Made by a program: the position numbers and the translations under genes. Below the pieces are notes generated by a model, which was not told where the DNA came from, did no database searches, and saw only the letters and a program-made list of their open reading frames with translations. A DNA stretch of 64,000 nt from Duganella fentianensis (GTDB lineage Bacteria; Pseudomonadota; Gammaproteobacteria; Burkholderiales; Burkholderiaceae_D), in assembly GCF_009857835.1 (NCBI RefSeq), contig NZ_WWCL01000003.1:434001-498000 (forward strand), in the 5' to 3' direction. Below are positions 1 to 7,736 of this stretch, piece after piece. Position 1 is the stretch's first letter. The number at the start of each line of letters is the position of its first letter.

Positions 1-131
1 TCGCCGTGCTGGCCGATGGCCGTTTATCGGAAGCCGTGCCGGCGGCGTCCACCAGTATCAACCAGATCGGCGTGTGGATGAGCGGCGATTTCAGTTCCCA
101 GCAAGGAGTAGTCCACCATGTCCAGGCTTGA
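1..131 (+). CDS. ABC transporter ATP-binding protein, C-terminal end only
   Basis: The frame beginning at base 3 is open into the window and ends with TGA at 129-131. Its last residues include VLADGRLSEAV and IGVWMSGDF, which resemble the tail of the double-ATPase subunit of BMP-type nucleoside/simple-sugar importers. The stop lies 14 bases inside the next gene, so the two are translationally coupled. The identity rests mainly on the two permeases that follow, because no Walker motif is in the window. Confidence 0.7.
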   Translation, partial: AVLADGRLSEAVPAASTSINQIGVWMSGDFSSQQGVVHHVQA

Positions 132-1206
132 ACGCCGCCCCGAACCTTCACGCCGCATGATGCTGGCGTCACCGCTGCTGGCCGCCGTGGCCATGCTGCT
201 GAGCGGCTCCGTGCTGTTCTTCCTGATGGGGCAGGAACCGCTGTATGCCTTCTATGTGTACTTCATAAAACCGTGGACCACGCTGTATGGCGTGGGCGAG
301 CTGCTGCTCAAGGCCACTCCGCTGATTTTGTGTGGCGTGGGGCTGGCGCTGGGCTTCCGCGCCAACGTAAACAACATCGGCGCCGATGGCCAGCTGACCG
401 TGGGTGCGATTGCTGCCGGTGCCGTGGCGCTGTATTTCGATGAAGTGCAAGCCTGGTGGGTGCTGCCGCTGATGCTGCTGGCCGGTGCGCTGGGCGGCAT
501 GCTGTGGGCCGCCATTCCCGCGCTGCTGCGCACCCGCTTCAATACCAACGAGATTCTGGTCAGCCTGATGCTGGTGTATGTGTCCTACCACCTGCTCAGC
601 TATCTGGTGCATGGCCCCATGCGCGATCCGGCCGGCTTCAACTTCCCCCAGTCGAAAATGTTCAGCGATTCGGCCACCTTGCCGCTGCTGGTGGAAGGCT
701 TGCGCGTAAACGGAGCTTTCATCCTGTCGCTGCTGGCCGCGCTGGGAGCGTGGTTCTTCTGCAAACATAGCTTTGCCGGCTACCGCATGCAGGTCAGCGG
801 CATGGCGCCGGCTGCCGCCCTGTATGCGGGCTTCAGCGAGCCGCGCAATGTCTGGCTGGCCTTCATGGTCAGCGGCGCCCTGTCCGGCATTGCCGGGGTG
901 GGCGAAGTGGCCGGCCCGCTGGGGCAGATGCAGCCTTCCGTTTCGGCCGGCTACGGCTTTGCCGCCATCATCGTGGCCTACGTGGGGCGTTTGCATCCGC
1001 TCGGCGTGGTGCTGTCGGCGCTGCTGATGTCGCTGCTCTACATCGGTGGCGAGACGGCGCAGATCGAGCTGCAAGTGCCATCTGCCATTACCGGCATGTT
1101 CCAGGGCCTGCTGCTGTTCTATCTGCTGGCCGCCGACCTGTTTATTCACTACCGCTTCAAGCCGCGCATGCGCCGCCTGCCTGTTACCTCCGGAGAGCAA
1201 GCCTGA
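118..1206 (+). CDS. ABC transporter permease, BMP/nucleoside type, first subunit
   Basis: A 362-residue, very hydrophobic inner-membrane protein of the branched-chain permease superfamily (BPD_transp_2), of the kind paired with a BmpA-like binding protein for nucleosides or simple sugars. A short polar N-terminus (about residues 1-15) is followed by about 8-9 hydrophobic segments. The family-typical stretch GLALGFRANVNNIGADGQ sits near residues 75-92. The ATG at 118 is preceded by AAGGAG. The gene overlaps the ATPase upstream, and its TGA overlaps the next ATG by one base (TGATG at 1204-1208), so the three form one operon. The substrate cannot be told from sequence alone. The binding-protein gene is presumably upstream of the window. 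Confidence 0.88.
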   Translation: MSRLERRPEPSRRMMLASPLLAAVAMLLSGSVLFFLMGQEPLYAFYVYFIKPWTTLYGVGELLLKATPLILCGVGLALGFRANVNNIGADGQLTVGAIAAGAVALYFDEVQAWWVLPLMLLAGALGGMLWAAIPALLRTRFNTNEILVSLMLVYVSYHLLSYLVHGPMRDPAGFNFPQSKMFSDSATLPLLVEGLRVNGAFILSLLAALGAWFFCKHSFAGYRMQVSGMAPAAALYAGFSEPRNVWLAFMVSGALSGIAGVGEVAGPLGQMQPSVSAGYGFAAIIVAYVGRLHPLGVVLSALLMSLLYIGGETAQIELQVPSAITGMFQGLLLFYLLAADLFIHYRFKPRMRRLPVTSGEQA

Positions 1207-2129
1207 TGACTACCGAATTATTAATCGCCTTCCTCGCCAGCACGGCCGGCGCGGCCACGCCGCTGGTGGTGGCTTCGATGGGCGAGCTGGTGACCGAGCG
1301 TTCCGGCGTGCTCAATCTGGGCATGGAGGGCATGATGCTGGTGGGCGCCGTGGTGGGTTTCGGCGTCACCCTGAGCACGGGCCAGATGAGCCTGGGCCTG
1401 CTGGCGGCCATGCTGGCCGGTATGGCGATGGCGCTGATCTTCGGTTTTCTGGTGCTGACGCTGCAGACCAATCAGGTGGCCACGGGGCTGGCGCTGACGC
1501 TGTTCGGCATCGGCCTGTCGGCCTATCTGGGGCGCGGGCTGGCGGGGCAGACGGTGACGCCCATGCCGCATCTGGAATTTCCCGTGCTGTCGCAACTGCC
1601 CTTTGTGGGACCGTTGCTGTTCCGTTTCGACGCCATGGTGTATTTCTCGCTGGCGCTGGTGCTGCTGGTGGCGTATATGCTGGCGCGTACCCGGCTGGGC
1701 CTGCTGATCCGCGCCGTCGGCGAGTCGCCCCAGGCTGCTCACGCCATTGGCTATCCCGTGATCGGCCTGCGCTACGGCACGGTGCTGTTCGGCGGTGCGC
1801 TGGCCGGTCTCGGTGGCGCCTATCTGTCGCTGGCACTGACACCCATGTGGGTGGAAGGCATGACGGCAGGACGGGGCTGGATCGCGCTGGCACAGGTGGT
1901 GTTTGCGACTTGGAAGCCGCGCGGCGTGGTGGTGGGTGCCTATCTGTTTGGCGGCGTAACGATGCTGCAGTTCCACGGCCAGGGCATGGGGCTGGCAATT
2001 CCGGCCGAGTTCCTGTCCATGCTGCCGTATCTGGCCACCATCGTGGTGCTGATGATTATCTGCCGCAATCCGCAGACGATTTTGCTCAACAAGCCTGTTT
2101 CTCTGGGGCAAAACTTTAAGCCGGACTGA
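1206..2129 (+). CDS. ABC transporter permease, BMP/nucleoside type, second subunit
   Basis: A 307-residue partner permease of the same superfamily, with about 8 hydrophobic segments. The N-terminus carries the family hallmark ERSGVLNLGMEGMML (about residues 33-47), a loop typical of the YufQ/NupQ-like subunit. It starts at the ATG fused to the upstream TGA, so it is translationally coupled. It forms the membrane channel as a heterodimer with the 118-1206 product. Nothing suggests degeneration. It is the last gene of the importer operon; a hairpin at 2156-2179 follows. Confidence 0.88.
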   Translation: MTTELLIAFLASTAGAATPLVVASMGELVTERSGVLNLGMEGMMLVGAVVGFGVTLSTGQMSLGLLAAMLAGMAMALIFGFLVLTLQTNQVATGLALTLFGIGLSAYLGRGLAGQTVTPMPHLEFPVLSQLPFVGPLLFRFDAMVYFSLALVLLVAYMLARTRLGLLIRAVGESPQAAHAIGYPVIGLRYGTVLFGGALAGLGGAYLSLALTPMWVEGMTAGRGWIALAQVVFATWKPRGVVVGAYLFGGVTMLQFHGQGMGLAIPAEFLSMLPYLATIVVLMIICRNPQTILLNKPVSLGQNFKPD

Positions 2130-2155
2130 GTTTGTTGCGGCAGAAGCACAGAAAC

Positions 2156-2179
2156 ATTGTTGTTTAGAATAACAACAAT
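2156..2179 (+). terminator. Hairpin after the ABC importer operon
   Basis: Perfect 9-base inverted repeat ATTGTTGTT / AACAACAAT around a 6-base loop, 27 bases after the permease stop. A run of seven T begins about 7 bases after the stem, so it is an imperfect intrinsic terminator. An AT-rich palindrome of this kind could instead be an operator for the downstream transducer gene. Confidence 0.45.
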
Positions 2180-2292
2180 CGGTAAATTTTTTTGCTTAAC
2201 CCGAACTGAGACAATTGGTGATTATTTTTTTAGCGTAGTTCCAGTAATCTGAAATCCAGGGTTCTTCTATTTTCTCCGGAAAGGGCGTGGAT

Positions 2293-3975
2293 ATGCGGGT
2301 CAACCATCCTGTAACTCAGCACGAATATGTGATGGAGGACGGCAAGACCATCGTCTCCAGCACTGACTTGCGAGGTAATATTAACTACGCTAATCAGTAC
2401 TTCATCCAGGTCAGCGGCTACACGGAGCAGGAACTGATAGGGGCGCCGCAGAACATTCTGCGCCACCCCGATATGCCGCCGGAAGCGTTTGCCGATATGT
2501 GGCAGACCATACAGAGCGGCACGCCATGGACGGGCGTCGTCAAGAACCGTCGCAAGAATGGCGATTTCTACTGGGTGCTGGCGAATGTCACGCCGGTGAT
2601 AGAAAGTGGCAAGCCGGTAGGCTATCTGTCCGTGCGCACCAAACCCGAGCGTGACCAGATCGTGGCGGCGGAAAAACTCTATCGTGAAATTCGCGAAGGC
2701 AATCCGCGTCGCCTGCGCATCGTGCATGGCCGGGCCTTGCGCAGTTTCTGGTGGACCCGTGCGCGCGAAGCGGTGCGCATGTCGCTCGATAAACAGCTGA
2801 TCAGCGCTACGACCTTGCTGGCCGGCGCCATGCTGGTGCTGACGGGGCTGCTGTTCGGCGTCGATGGCAGCCGGCTGGCAGCCATGCAGGGCTGGCTGGG
2901 CTCGCTGGCTCTGATCGCCGCGCTGGGCATGCTGTGTCTGGGCCGCAGCCTGTACTTCAAGGTGGCCATGCCGCTCAAGCGCGCCACGCATGCAGCCCGC
3001 ATGATGGCGGGCGGTGACCTGACATCCACCATCAAGGTGCAGGGCGAAGATGAAATGGCCCAGCTGCTGGCAGCGCTGCGCCAGACCAATGTGAATCTGC
3101 GCAGCATCATCGGCGATGTACGTGCCAACTTCGATCAGATTTCCATGGCGACCGATGAAATCGCCGACGGCAATATGGATCTGTCGGGCCGTACGGAATC
3201 GCAGGCGTCCAGCCTGCAGCAGACGGCGGCCAGCATGGAGCAGCTCACGTCCACTGTGCAGCAGAGTGCCAGCAATGTGGCCAGTGCCAACCAGCTGGCT
3301 GAACGGGCTGCCCAGGTGGCGGCGCAGGGCGGCGATATCGTGGCGCAGGTGGTGGCTACTATGGATGCCATCAACGCATCGTCTAGCAAGATTCTCGACA
3401 TCATAGGCATGATAGACGGCATCGCCTTCCAGACTAATATTCTGGCGCTGAATGCGGCAGTGGAAGCGGCCCGTGCCGGCGAAGAAGGACGCGGCTTTGC
3501 CGTGGTGGCCAGCGAAGTGCGCGCGCTGGCGCAGCGCTCGGCAGGGGCAGCCAAGGAGATCAAGGAGTTGATCAATGCTTCAATGGAAAAAGTGCAGGCT
3601 GGTACACAGCTGACCAGTAATGCAGGCACCACCATGCATCAGGTGATAGAAGCGGTCAGCCGGGTGACGCAGGTGATGGACGAGATTTCCAATGCGACCC
3701 AGGAACAGAGCGATGGTATCGGGCAGGTCAACCTGGCCGTGATCCAGATCGATGACATCACCCAGCGCAATGCGGCACTGGTGGAGGAAGCGGCCGCCGC
3801 AGCGGGCAATCTGGCCATGCAGACGCGCTGCGTGTCGCAAGCCATCGCCGTGTTCAAACTCAATGAGGTGCGTGGTGCACGGACTTCGGTGGTAGTCGCC
3901 ACCCAGACGGCGGCGGATGAACACCGGACCCGGAACGCGGCAGTGGAAAACCGCAAAGTGAAAATGCTGGCCTGA
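2293..3975 (+). CDS. Aer-type aerotaxis methyl-accepting chemotaxis protein (PAS-FAD)
   Basis: A 560-residue redox/oxygen chemoreceptor. The N-terminal PAS domain (about 1-115) matches E. coli Aer closely. Counting from the ATG at 2293, N34, R57, H58, F66 and W79, reported as FAD-pocket residues in Aer, fall at identical positions in similar context (ILRHPDMP, WTGVVKNRRKNGD). Two hydrophobic segments at about 169-189 and 201-218 form a membrane hairpin with almost no periplasmic loop. A HAMP region follows, then a coiled-coil signalling domain with the conserved tip IDGIAFQTNILALNAAVEAA. The ATG at 2293 is preferred to GTG at 2287 because AAGGG lies 7 bases upstream and the numbering fits Aer. 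It stands alone with no che genes nearby, so it must signal to CheA/CheW encoded elsewhere. Confidence 0.9.
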   Translation: MRVNHPVTQHEYVMEDGKTIVSSTDLRGNINYANQYFIQVSGYTEQELIGAPQNILRHPDMPPEAFADMWQTIQSGTPWTGVVKNRRKNGDFYWVLANVTPVIESGKPVGYLSVRTKPERDQIVAAEKLYREIREGNPRRLRIVHGRALRSFWWTRAREAVRMSLDKQLISATTLLAGAMLVLTGLLFGVDGSRLAAMQGWLGSLALIAALGMLCLGRSLYFKVAMPLKRATHAARMMAGGDLTSTIKVQGEDEMAQLLAALRQTNVNLRSIIGDVRANFDQISMATDEIADGNMDLSGRTESQASSLQQTAASMEQLTSTVQQSASNVASANQLAERAAQVAAQGGDIVAQVVATMDAINASSSKILDIIGMIDGIAFQTNILALNAAVEAARAGEEGRGFAVVASEVRALAQRSAGAAKEIKELINASMEKVQAGTQLTSNAGTTMHQVIEAVSRVTQVMDEISNATQEQSDGIGQVNLAVIQIDDITQRNAALVEEAAAAAGNLAMQTRCVSQAIAVFKLNEVRGARTSVVVATQTAADEHRTRNAAVENRKVKMLA

Positions 3976-4032
3976 CCGGCCAGCCTGTGAACGCGCTATC
4001 ATGCGGTTCCAACGATAGAGCGGAGTGGCAGT

Positions 4033-4326
4033 ATGAGCAGGTCGGTACAGGTAACCTTGTCGGGACAGAACTGGGTATTTGAAGCACGCGCGGGCGAGAC
4101 CATACTGGAGGCAGCGGAATGGTCGGGGGTGATCCTGCCCAGTTCCTGCCGCACGGGTGCCTGCCGCACCTGCATGTGTCTGAGCACGCGCGGCAAGGTG
4201 CGCTACCACGTCGAGTGGCCCGGCCTGAGCAAGGAGGAAAAGCGCGACGGCTACATCCTGCCCTGCGTGGCCGAAGCGGAAACCGACCTCACGCTGGTGG
4301 TTCCCGCTGCCCAGCTTCAGCCGTAA
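4033..4326 (+). CDS. Plant-type [2Fe-2S] ferredoxin
   Basis: A 97-residue soluble electron carrier. Cysteines C39, C44 and C47 (motif SSCRTGACRTC) and C78 give the C-X4-C-X2-C-X30-C spacing of a plant-type [2Fe-2S] ferredoxin. The fold region (about 5-90) fills the whole protein, with no reductase domain attached. The ATG is preceded by a GAGCGGAGTGG stretch. No oxygenase or reductase partner lies nearby, so the redox partner is unknown. Its 3' end overlaps the convergent DUF4214 gene by 10 bases (4317-4326). Confidence 0.9.
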   Translation: MSRSVQVTLSGQNWVFEARAGETILEAAEWSGVILPSSCRTGACRTCMCLSTRGKVRYHVEWPGLSKEEKRDGYILPCVAEAETDLTLVVPAAQLQP

Positions 4327-5792
4327 GGCGTGTAGCTGAAGCCGTTGCCGATGACGCTGGCCAGCGCCGCCTGATTCTCCGCACTTTCGCCGAAATAAGC
4401 TAGCGTCTTGGCCTGGGTGCCGCCCCGATGGTCGAGATAGTCATTCCAGAACGTGATACCGCCTGCGTCGCCGGCGCGGTGCAGCACATTCTGGTACAGC
4501 TTGTCGACCAGCGCAGCATTGCTCAGGTTACTGCCATACATGGACTGGAACTCCGGGCTGCTGGTGAAGAAGCTGGCGATGGTGTCGAGCGACGTACCTT
4601 GGTCCATCTGGTGCATCCAGAAGCCCAGCCCGCCCTTATCGGGCGCACGGTTGAATGCGGCCTGATACAGACGGTAGAGCTGGCCGCCTGTGCCGGCGAT
4701 ATCGTAGGCCACGGCGTCGTCATCGAACATCAGCCGCTCCACATTGGTCAGCGTATCGGTGCCGCCGGCAAACGCTTTCGACTGGACTAGCAGGCTGTTG
4801 CCGTTCCGGCTGATCTGGTAGCTGTCGCGCGGGCCGGCCAGCACCACGGTATCGCTGCCGCTACCGCCATCGACCAGGTGAAAGTGATCGAGCAGGGTGA
4901 TGACATCATTGCCGCTGCCGGCATTCACGGCCAGTGTTTCAGCGCCCCCTTTGAGGACGACGCGGTCGTTACCGCTGCCGGTAGCCAGTTGCAAAGTGTG
5001 GTCCAGGCGGCTGGCCAGCGTGACATTGAAGGTATCGTTGCCGCCGAAATTGGCAGCGTTGCTCAGCAGGCCTTCCTCGATATCGGTGTGGCTGTCGACG
5101 GCCATATTCAGCTGATCGAACTTGATCTGGCTGCCATCGCGATAGTTGATGAGTACGTTGTCGAGCTGGCCCGTGACTGCCGTGGTGCTGCGCTCATAGG
5201 CAATCGAGGTGCTATTGCCGCCTATGGTGAAGTTGCCGTTGATGGCGGCGCTGGCGATGGTTTTTTCCGTACTCAGCGTGATGGAATTGAGTGTGCCGCT
5301 GAAGTTATCCGACTGCAGCACCGTCACTGCACCGTGCAGCCCCAGCGTGGCATTGCCCGAAACCTTGTTGTATTGCGCTGCGCTTTCCGGCAGCAGGAAC
5401 TTCAGTTCGGCATCGTTCAGGGTGGCAGAGGTGCCGTAGAACAGACCCGCGTCGTTGTTGTAATGGAAGTTGAGTTTGCCGTTAGCACTCAGACGGAAGG
5501 TGTTGGGCAGGTTGTGCACCAGCTGGGTCAGCGTGGCATCGCCTTCATTCGCTGTCGGGTTGGCCAGCGTGACACCGGTGAAACTGCTGCTGGCCCCGTC
5601 CAGATAATCGAGCTGGACTTCGGTTGCGCTATAGCCGCGGCCGAAATAGCGCGGATGCTGGGCGGTAAAGAAGTAGTTCGCGCCGAAAAATGGGTCGACC
5701 AGATCCGCCAGATTGAGCGATTCCGGGCTGCCCTGGGTATTGAATACGTTCTGGATAGTGCTGCTGCCCAGATTGATATTAACGGTTGCCAC
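4317..5792 (-). CDS. DUF4214 domain protein with RTX-like calcium-binding stretch
   Basis: About 491 residues from the preferred start. The N-terminal part (about 1-240) is a beta-rich, low-charge region of unknown function. The middle has nonapeptide-like GSGNDRVVL, GSGNDVITL and GGSGSDTVVL stretches typical of RTX/hemolysin-type calcium binding. The last ~115 residues are a DUF4214 domain with LYQAAFNRAPDKGGLGFWM and YQNVLHRAGDAGG. Such proteins are usually secreted by type I systems using an uncleaved C-terminal signal and are often S-layer or adhesin-like; that role is inferred. No type I transporter is in the window. GTG at 5792 has AGGAG 6 bases upstream, while the upstream in-frame ATGs (5825, 5846) have poor ribosome sites. 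A start at 5846 would give 509 residues. Confidence 0.8.
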   Translation of the reverse strand: MATVNINLGSSTIQNVFNTQGSPESLNLADLVDPFFGANYFFTAQHPRYFGRGYSATEVQLDYLDGASSSFTGVTLANPTANEGDATLTQLVHNLPNTFRLSANGKLNFHYNNDAGLFYGTSATLNDAELKFLLPESAAQYNKVSGNATLGLHGAVTVLQSDNFSGTLNSITLSTEKTIASAAINGNFTIGGNSTSIAYERSTTAVTGQLDNVLINYRDGSQIKFDQLNMAVDSHTDIEEGLLSNAANFGGNDTFNVTLASRLDHTLQLATGSGNDRVVLKGGAETLAVNAGSGNDVITLLDHFHLVDGGSGSDTVVLAGPRDSYQISRNGNSLLVQSKAFAGGTDTLTNVERLMFDDDAVAYDIAGTGGQLYRLYQAAFNRAPDKGGLGFWMHQMDQGTSLDTIASFFTSSPEFQSMYGSNLSNAALVDKLYQNVLHRAGDAGGITFWNDYLDHRGGTQAKTLAYFGESAENQAALASVIGNGFSYTPYG

Positions 5793-5864
5793 GCAAGTCT
5801 CCTGAATTTTTATCGGGAGCTCCATTATTATTTCTTTTGCATGCAATAAAAGTAATTATTTGTA

Positions 5865-6182
5865 TCAGGATGCTTCCGGTCCCCCTTGGCGCAGGCGGCT
5901 CAGCAGGGCTGCGGCCGATTCCGTCATGGGCAGACCATGACGGCGCAGCAGCTGGATGTTGAGTACCATGTTTTCCAGCACCAGTTTGGCGGCTACAGCC
6001 AGCAGCGTTAGCTGACGGTCAGCCTCGCTGAAGCCTTCCATGGCATCGGCCATGTCGCACAGATGGCTGGCGATGAGTGCGCGCAATTCGTCTTCCTCGA
6101 ATGGCAGATCGGCAAAATCGATAGGATCTTCGCGTTCCACCTCCACCATCAGCTGTTGCAATTCCTGCGGGGTAATCGACAT
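5865..6182 (-). CDS. Hypothetical small cytoplasmic protein
   Basis: A 105-residue acidic, helix-rich protein beginning MSITPQELQQL. There is no signal peptide, membrane segment or recognised motif. Acidic clusters (EVEREDPIDFADLPFEEDE) lie at about 12-30 and a leucine-rich helical part lies at about 60-95. The ATG at 6182 is supported by GGGAG 6 bases upstream; in-frame codons further upstream have no such site. It is divergent from the MoaD-like gene, separated by 88 bases that must hold both promoters. Function unknown. Confidence 0.7.
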   Translation of the reverse strand: MSITPQELQQLMVEVEREDPIDFADLPFEEDELRALIASHLCDMADAMEGFSEADRQLTLLAVAAKLVLENMVLNIQLLRRHGLPMTESAAALLSRLRQGGPEAS

Positions 6183-6270
6183 GGTGCGCTCCCTTGAATG
6201 TGGCGTTTTCATTGTAGTGGAATCGGCATAGAATCCCCTATCGGTGATCGCAACAGGAATTACGACATTC

Positions 6271-6540
6271 ATGGCGCAACTCATCTTTACCCAGCAGCTG
6301 GCGCGTTTTCTGCCGGTGCCGCAGGTGGCCAGCGACGCAGGCGACCTGCGCACGGCGCTGGAACAGGCCTTCACGGAGCAGCCGCGCCTGCGCAGCTATG
6401 TGCTGGACGAGCAAGGCCATTTGCGCGCCAATGTGGTGATCTTCATCGATGGCCAGCGCACGCGCGAGCGCCAGCGGCTCGACGATGCCCTGCAACCAGA
6501 ATCTCAGGTGTATATTCTGCAAGCCCTATCAGGAGGCTGA
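6271..6540 (+). CDS. MoaD/ThiS-like ubiquitin-fold protein ending in Gly-Gly
   Basis: An 89-residue small protein. The beta-grasp pattern (ANVVIFIDGQRTR near 53-65, then SQVYILQALSGG at 78-89) and the C-terminal diglycine match the sulfur-carrier/ubiquitin-like MoaD-ThiS family. In that family the diglycine is adenylated and thiocarboxylated by an E1-like enzyme. No moaE, thi genes or E1 lie beside it, so it is not an obvious molybdopterin or thiamine gene. The codons for the last two glycines (GGA GGC) are the Shine-Dalgarno of the next gene, whose ATG is one base after the stop. The two are therefore tightly coupled. ATG 6271 is preferred over GTG 6244. Confidence 0.8.
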   Translation: MAQLIFTQQLARFLPVPQVASDAGDLRTALEQAFTEQPRLRSYVLDEQGHLRANVVIFIDGQRTRERQRLDDALQPESQVYILQALSGG

Positions 6541-6541
6541 T

Positions 6542-7630
6542 ATGTCCGATCGCGCCTATCTGGCGACCCGCAAAGGTTTATTCGAACTGCACCGCACGGC
6601 CGAAGCCTGGCATCTGGGCGAGCGCCACTTTCTCGGTGATCCCGTGTCCATGCTGCTGGCCGACCGGCGCGACGGTACGCTGTACGCGGCCTTGCATCTG
6701 GGCCATTTCGGCCCCAAGCTGCACCGGCGCAAGGCCGGTAGCGCGCAGTGGACGGAAGTGGCAGTACCGGCCTTTCCTGTCAAACCGGCCGAGTCGGAAG
6801 ATCCCGTCGATTGGAAAGTCTTGCAGATCTGGTCGCTGGCAGCCGGCGGACCGGATCAGCCCGGCGTGCTGTGGGCCGGCACCTTGCCCGGTGGCCTGTT
6901 CCGTTCGGGCGACTATGGCGAGAGCTGGCAGCTGGTAGAAGCCTTGTGGCAAGTGCCGGAACGGGCCCAGTGGATGGGCGGCGGCTATGACGTGCCCGGC
7001 ATACACAGCATCTGTGTCGATCCGCGCGACAGCAATGCCGTACTGGTCGGCATCTCCTGTGGCGGTGTCTGGCTGACCACCGATGGCGGCGCCAGCTGGC
7101 AGATGCGTGCCGAAGGCATGCGCGCTAGCTATATGCCACCCGAGCTGGCCGGCGTGCAGGCCGTGCAGGACCCGCACCGCATCGTGCGCTGTGCCGCCGA
7201 ACCGGACAAGCTGTGGTGCCAGCACCATAACGGCATCTGGCGCTCGACCGACAATGGCGCGTACTGGCAGGAAGTGCATCCACAGCAGGTATCGAATTTC
7301 GGCTTCGTCACCGCCGTGCATCCGCAGGATGGCGAAACGGCATGGTTCGTGCCGGCCAGTACTGATAGCCAGCGCATCCCGCCGCAGGCTGCGCTGGCCG
7401 TGAGCTGTACCAGCGACGGCGGCCAGAGTTTCACCGCCTGGCGTGGCGGCCTGCCGCAGCAGCACTGCTACGATCTGGTGTACCGCCATGGCCTCGATGT
7501 GAGCGCCGATGGCCGCGTGCTGCTGATGGGCTCGACCACGGGCGGGGTCTGGCTATCCGAAGATGGCGGTGGCCAGTGGCAGACCATCGCCGCCCATCTG
7601 CCGCCCGTGTACGCGGTCAGTTTTGCCTAG
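6542..7630 (+). CDS. BNR/Asp-box beta-propeller protein (sialidase-fold), cytoplasmic
   Basis: A 362-residue protein with five Asp-box repeats at about residues 122-129 (SGDYGESW), 179-186 (TTDGGASW), 235-242 (STDNGAYW), 290-297 (TSDGGQSF) and 339-346 (SEDGGGQW). This is the pattern of sialidase-like or YCF48/VPS10-like beta-propellers. There is no signal peptide, so it is probably cytoplasmic. The Arg triad and FRIP motif expected of a true sialidase are not evident. It is coupled to the MoaD-like gene through a Shine-Dalgarno made from that gene's Gly-Gly codons. Annotation as a glycosyl hydrolase would be unsafe; binding or assembly with the ubiquitin-like partner is an inference from the coupling. 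Confidence 0.82.
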   Translation: MSDRAYLATRKGLFELHRTAEAWHLGERHFLGDPVSMLLADRRDGTLYAALHLGHFGPKLHRRKAGSAQWTEVAVPAFPVKPAESEDPVDWKVLQIWSLAAGGPDQPGVLWAGTLPGGLFRSGDYGESWQLVEALWQVPERAQWMGGGYDVPGIHSICVDPRDSNAVLVGISCGGVWLTTDGGASWQMRAEGMRASYMPPELAGVQAVQDPHRIVRCAAEPDKLWCQHHNGIWRSTDNGAYWQEVHPQQVSNFGFVTAVHPQDGETAWFVPASTDSQRIPPQAALAVSCTSDGGQSFTAWRGGLPQQHCYDLVYRHGLDVSADGRVLLMGSTTGGVWLSEDGGGQWQTIAAHLPPVYAVSFA

Positions 7631-7681
7631 CCGCGCGGCATGTAAATTTTTTCTCCGCACGATGCAATATGGCGCGGCCAG

Positions 7682-7727
7682 CCCCGTCTACACAGGGTAG
7701 CCACAGCTCTGTGGCCTAGCCACGGGG
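7682..7727 (+). promoter_or_regulatory. Strong nested hairpin in the leader of the MBL-hydrolase gene
   Basis: GCCACAG-CT-CTGTGGC forms a perfect 7-bp stem at 7700-7715. It is flanked by CCCCGT (7682-7687) and ACGGGG (7722-7727), which can close an outer stem. The outer arm contains the GGGG that would serve as ribosome site for the ATG at 7737. It may terminate the BNR operon or occlude translation. A short GCCGCGCGGC palindrome at 7630-7639, followed by a T run, is an alternative terminator for the BNR gene. Confidence 0.4.
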
Positions 7728-7736
7728 TTGCCGAAT

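Noticed and set aside
2186..2215. A TAAATTTT...CCGAA stretch upstream of the Aer gene as a flagellar sigma28 promoter
   Set aside because: The spacing to a GCCGATAA-like -10 is too short and only half of the -10 bases match.
4119..4403. A second plus-strand frame overlapping the ferredoxin gene
   Set aside because: It overlaps the well-supported ferredoxin in another frame and encodes no recognisable product.
6542..7630. True sialidase or glycoside hydrolase identity for the BNR protein
   Set aside because: Asp boxes are present, but the Arg triad/FRIP motif and signal peptide expected of a sialidase are not.
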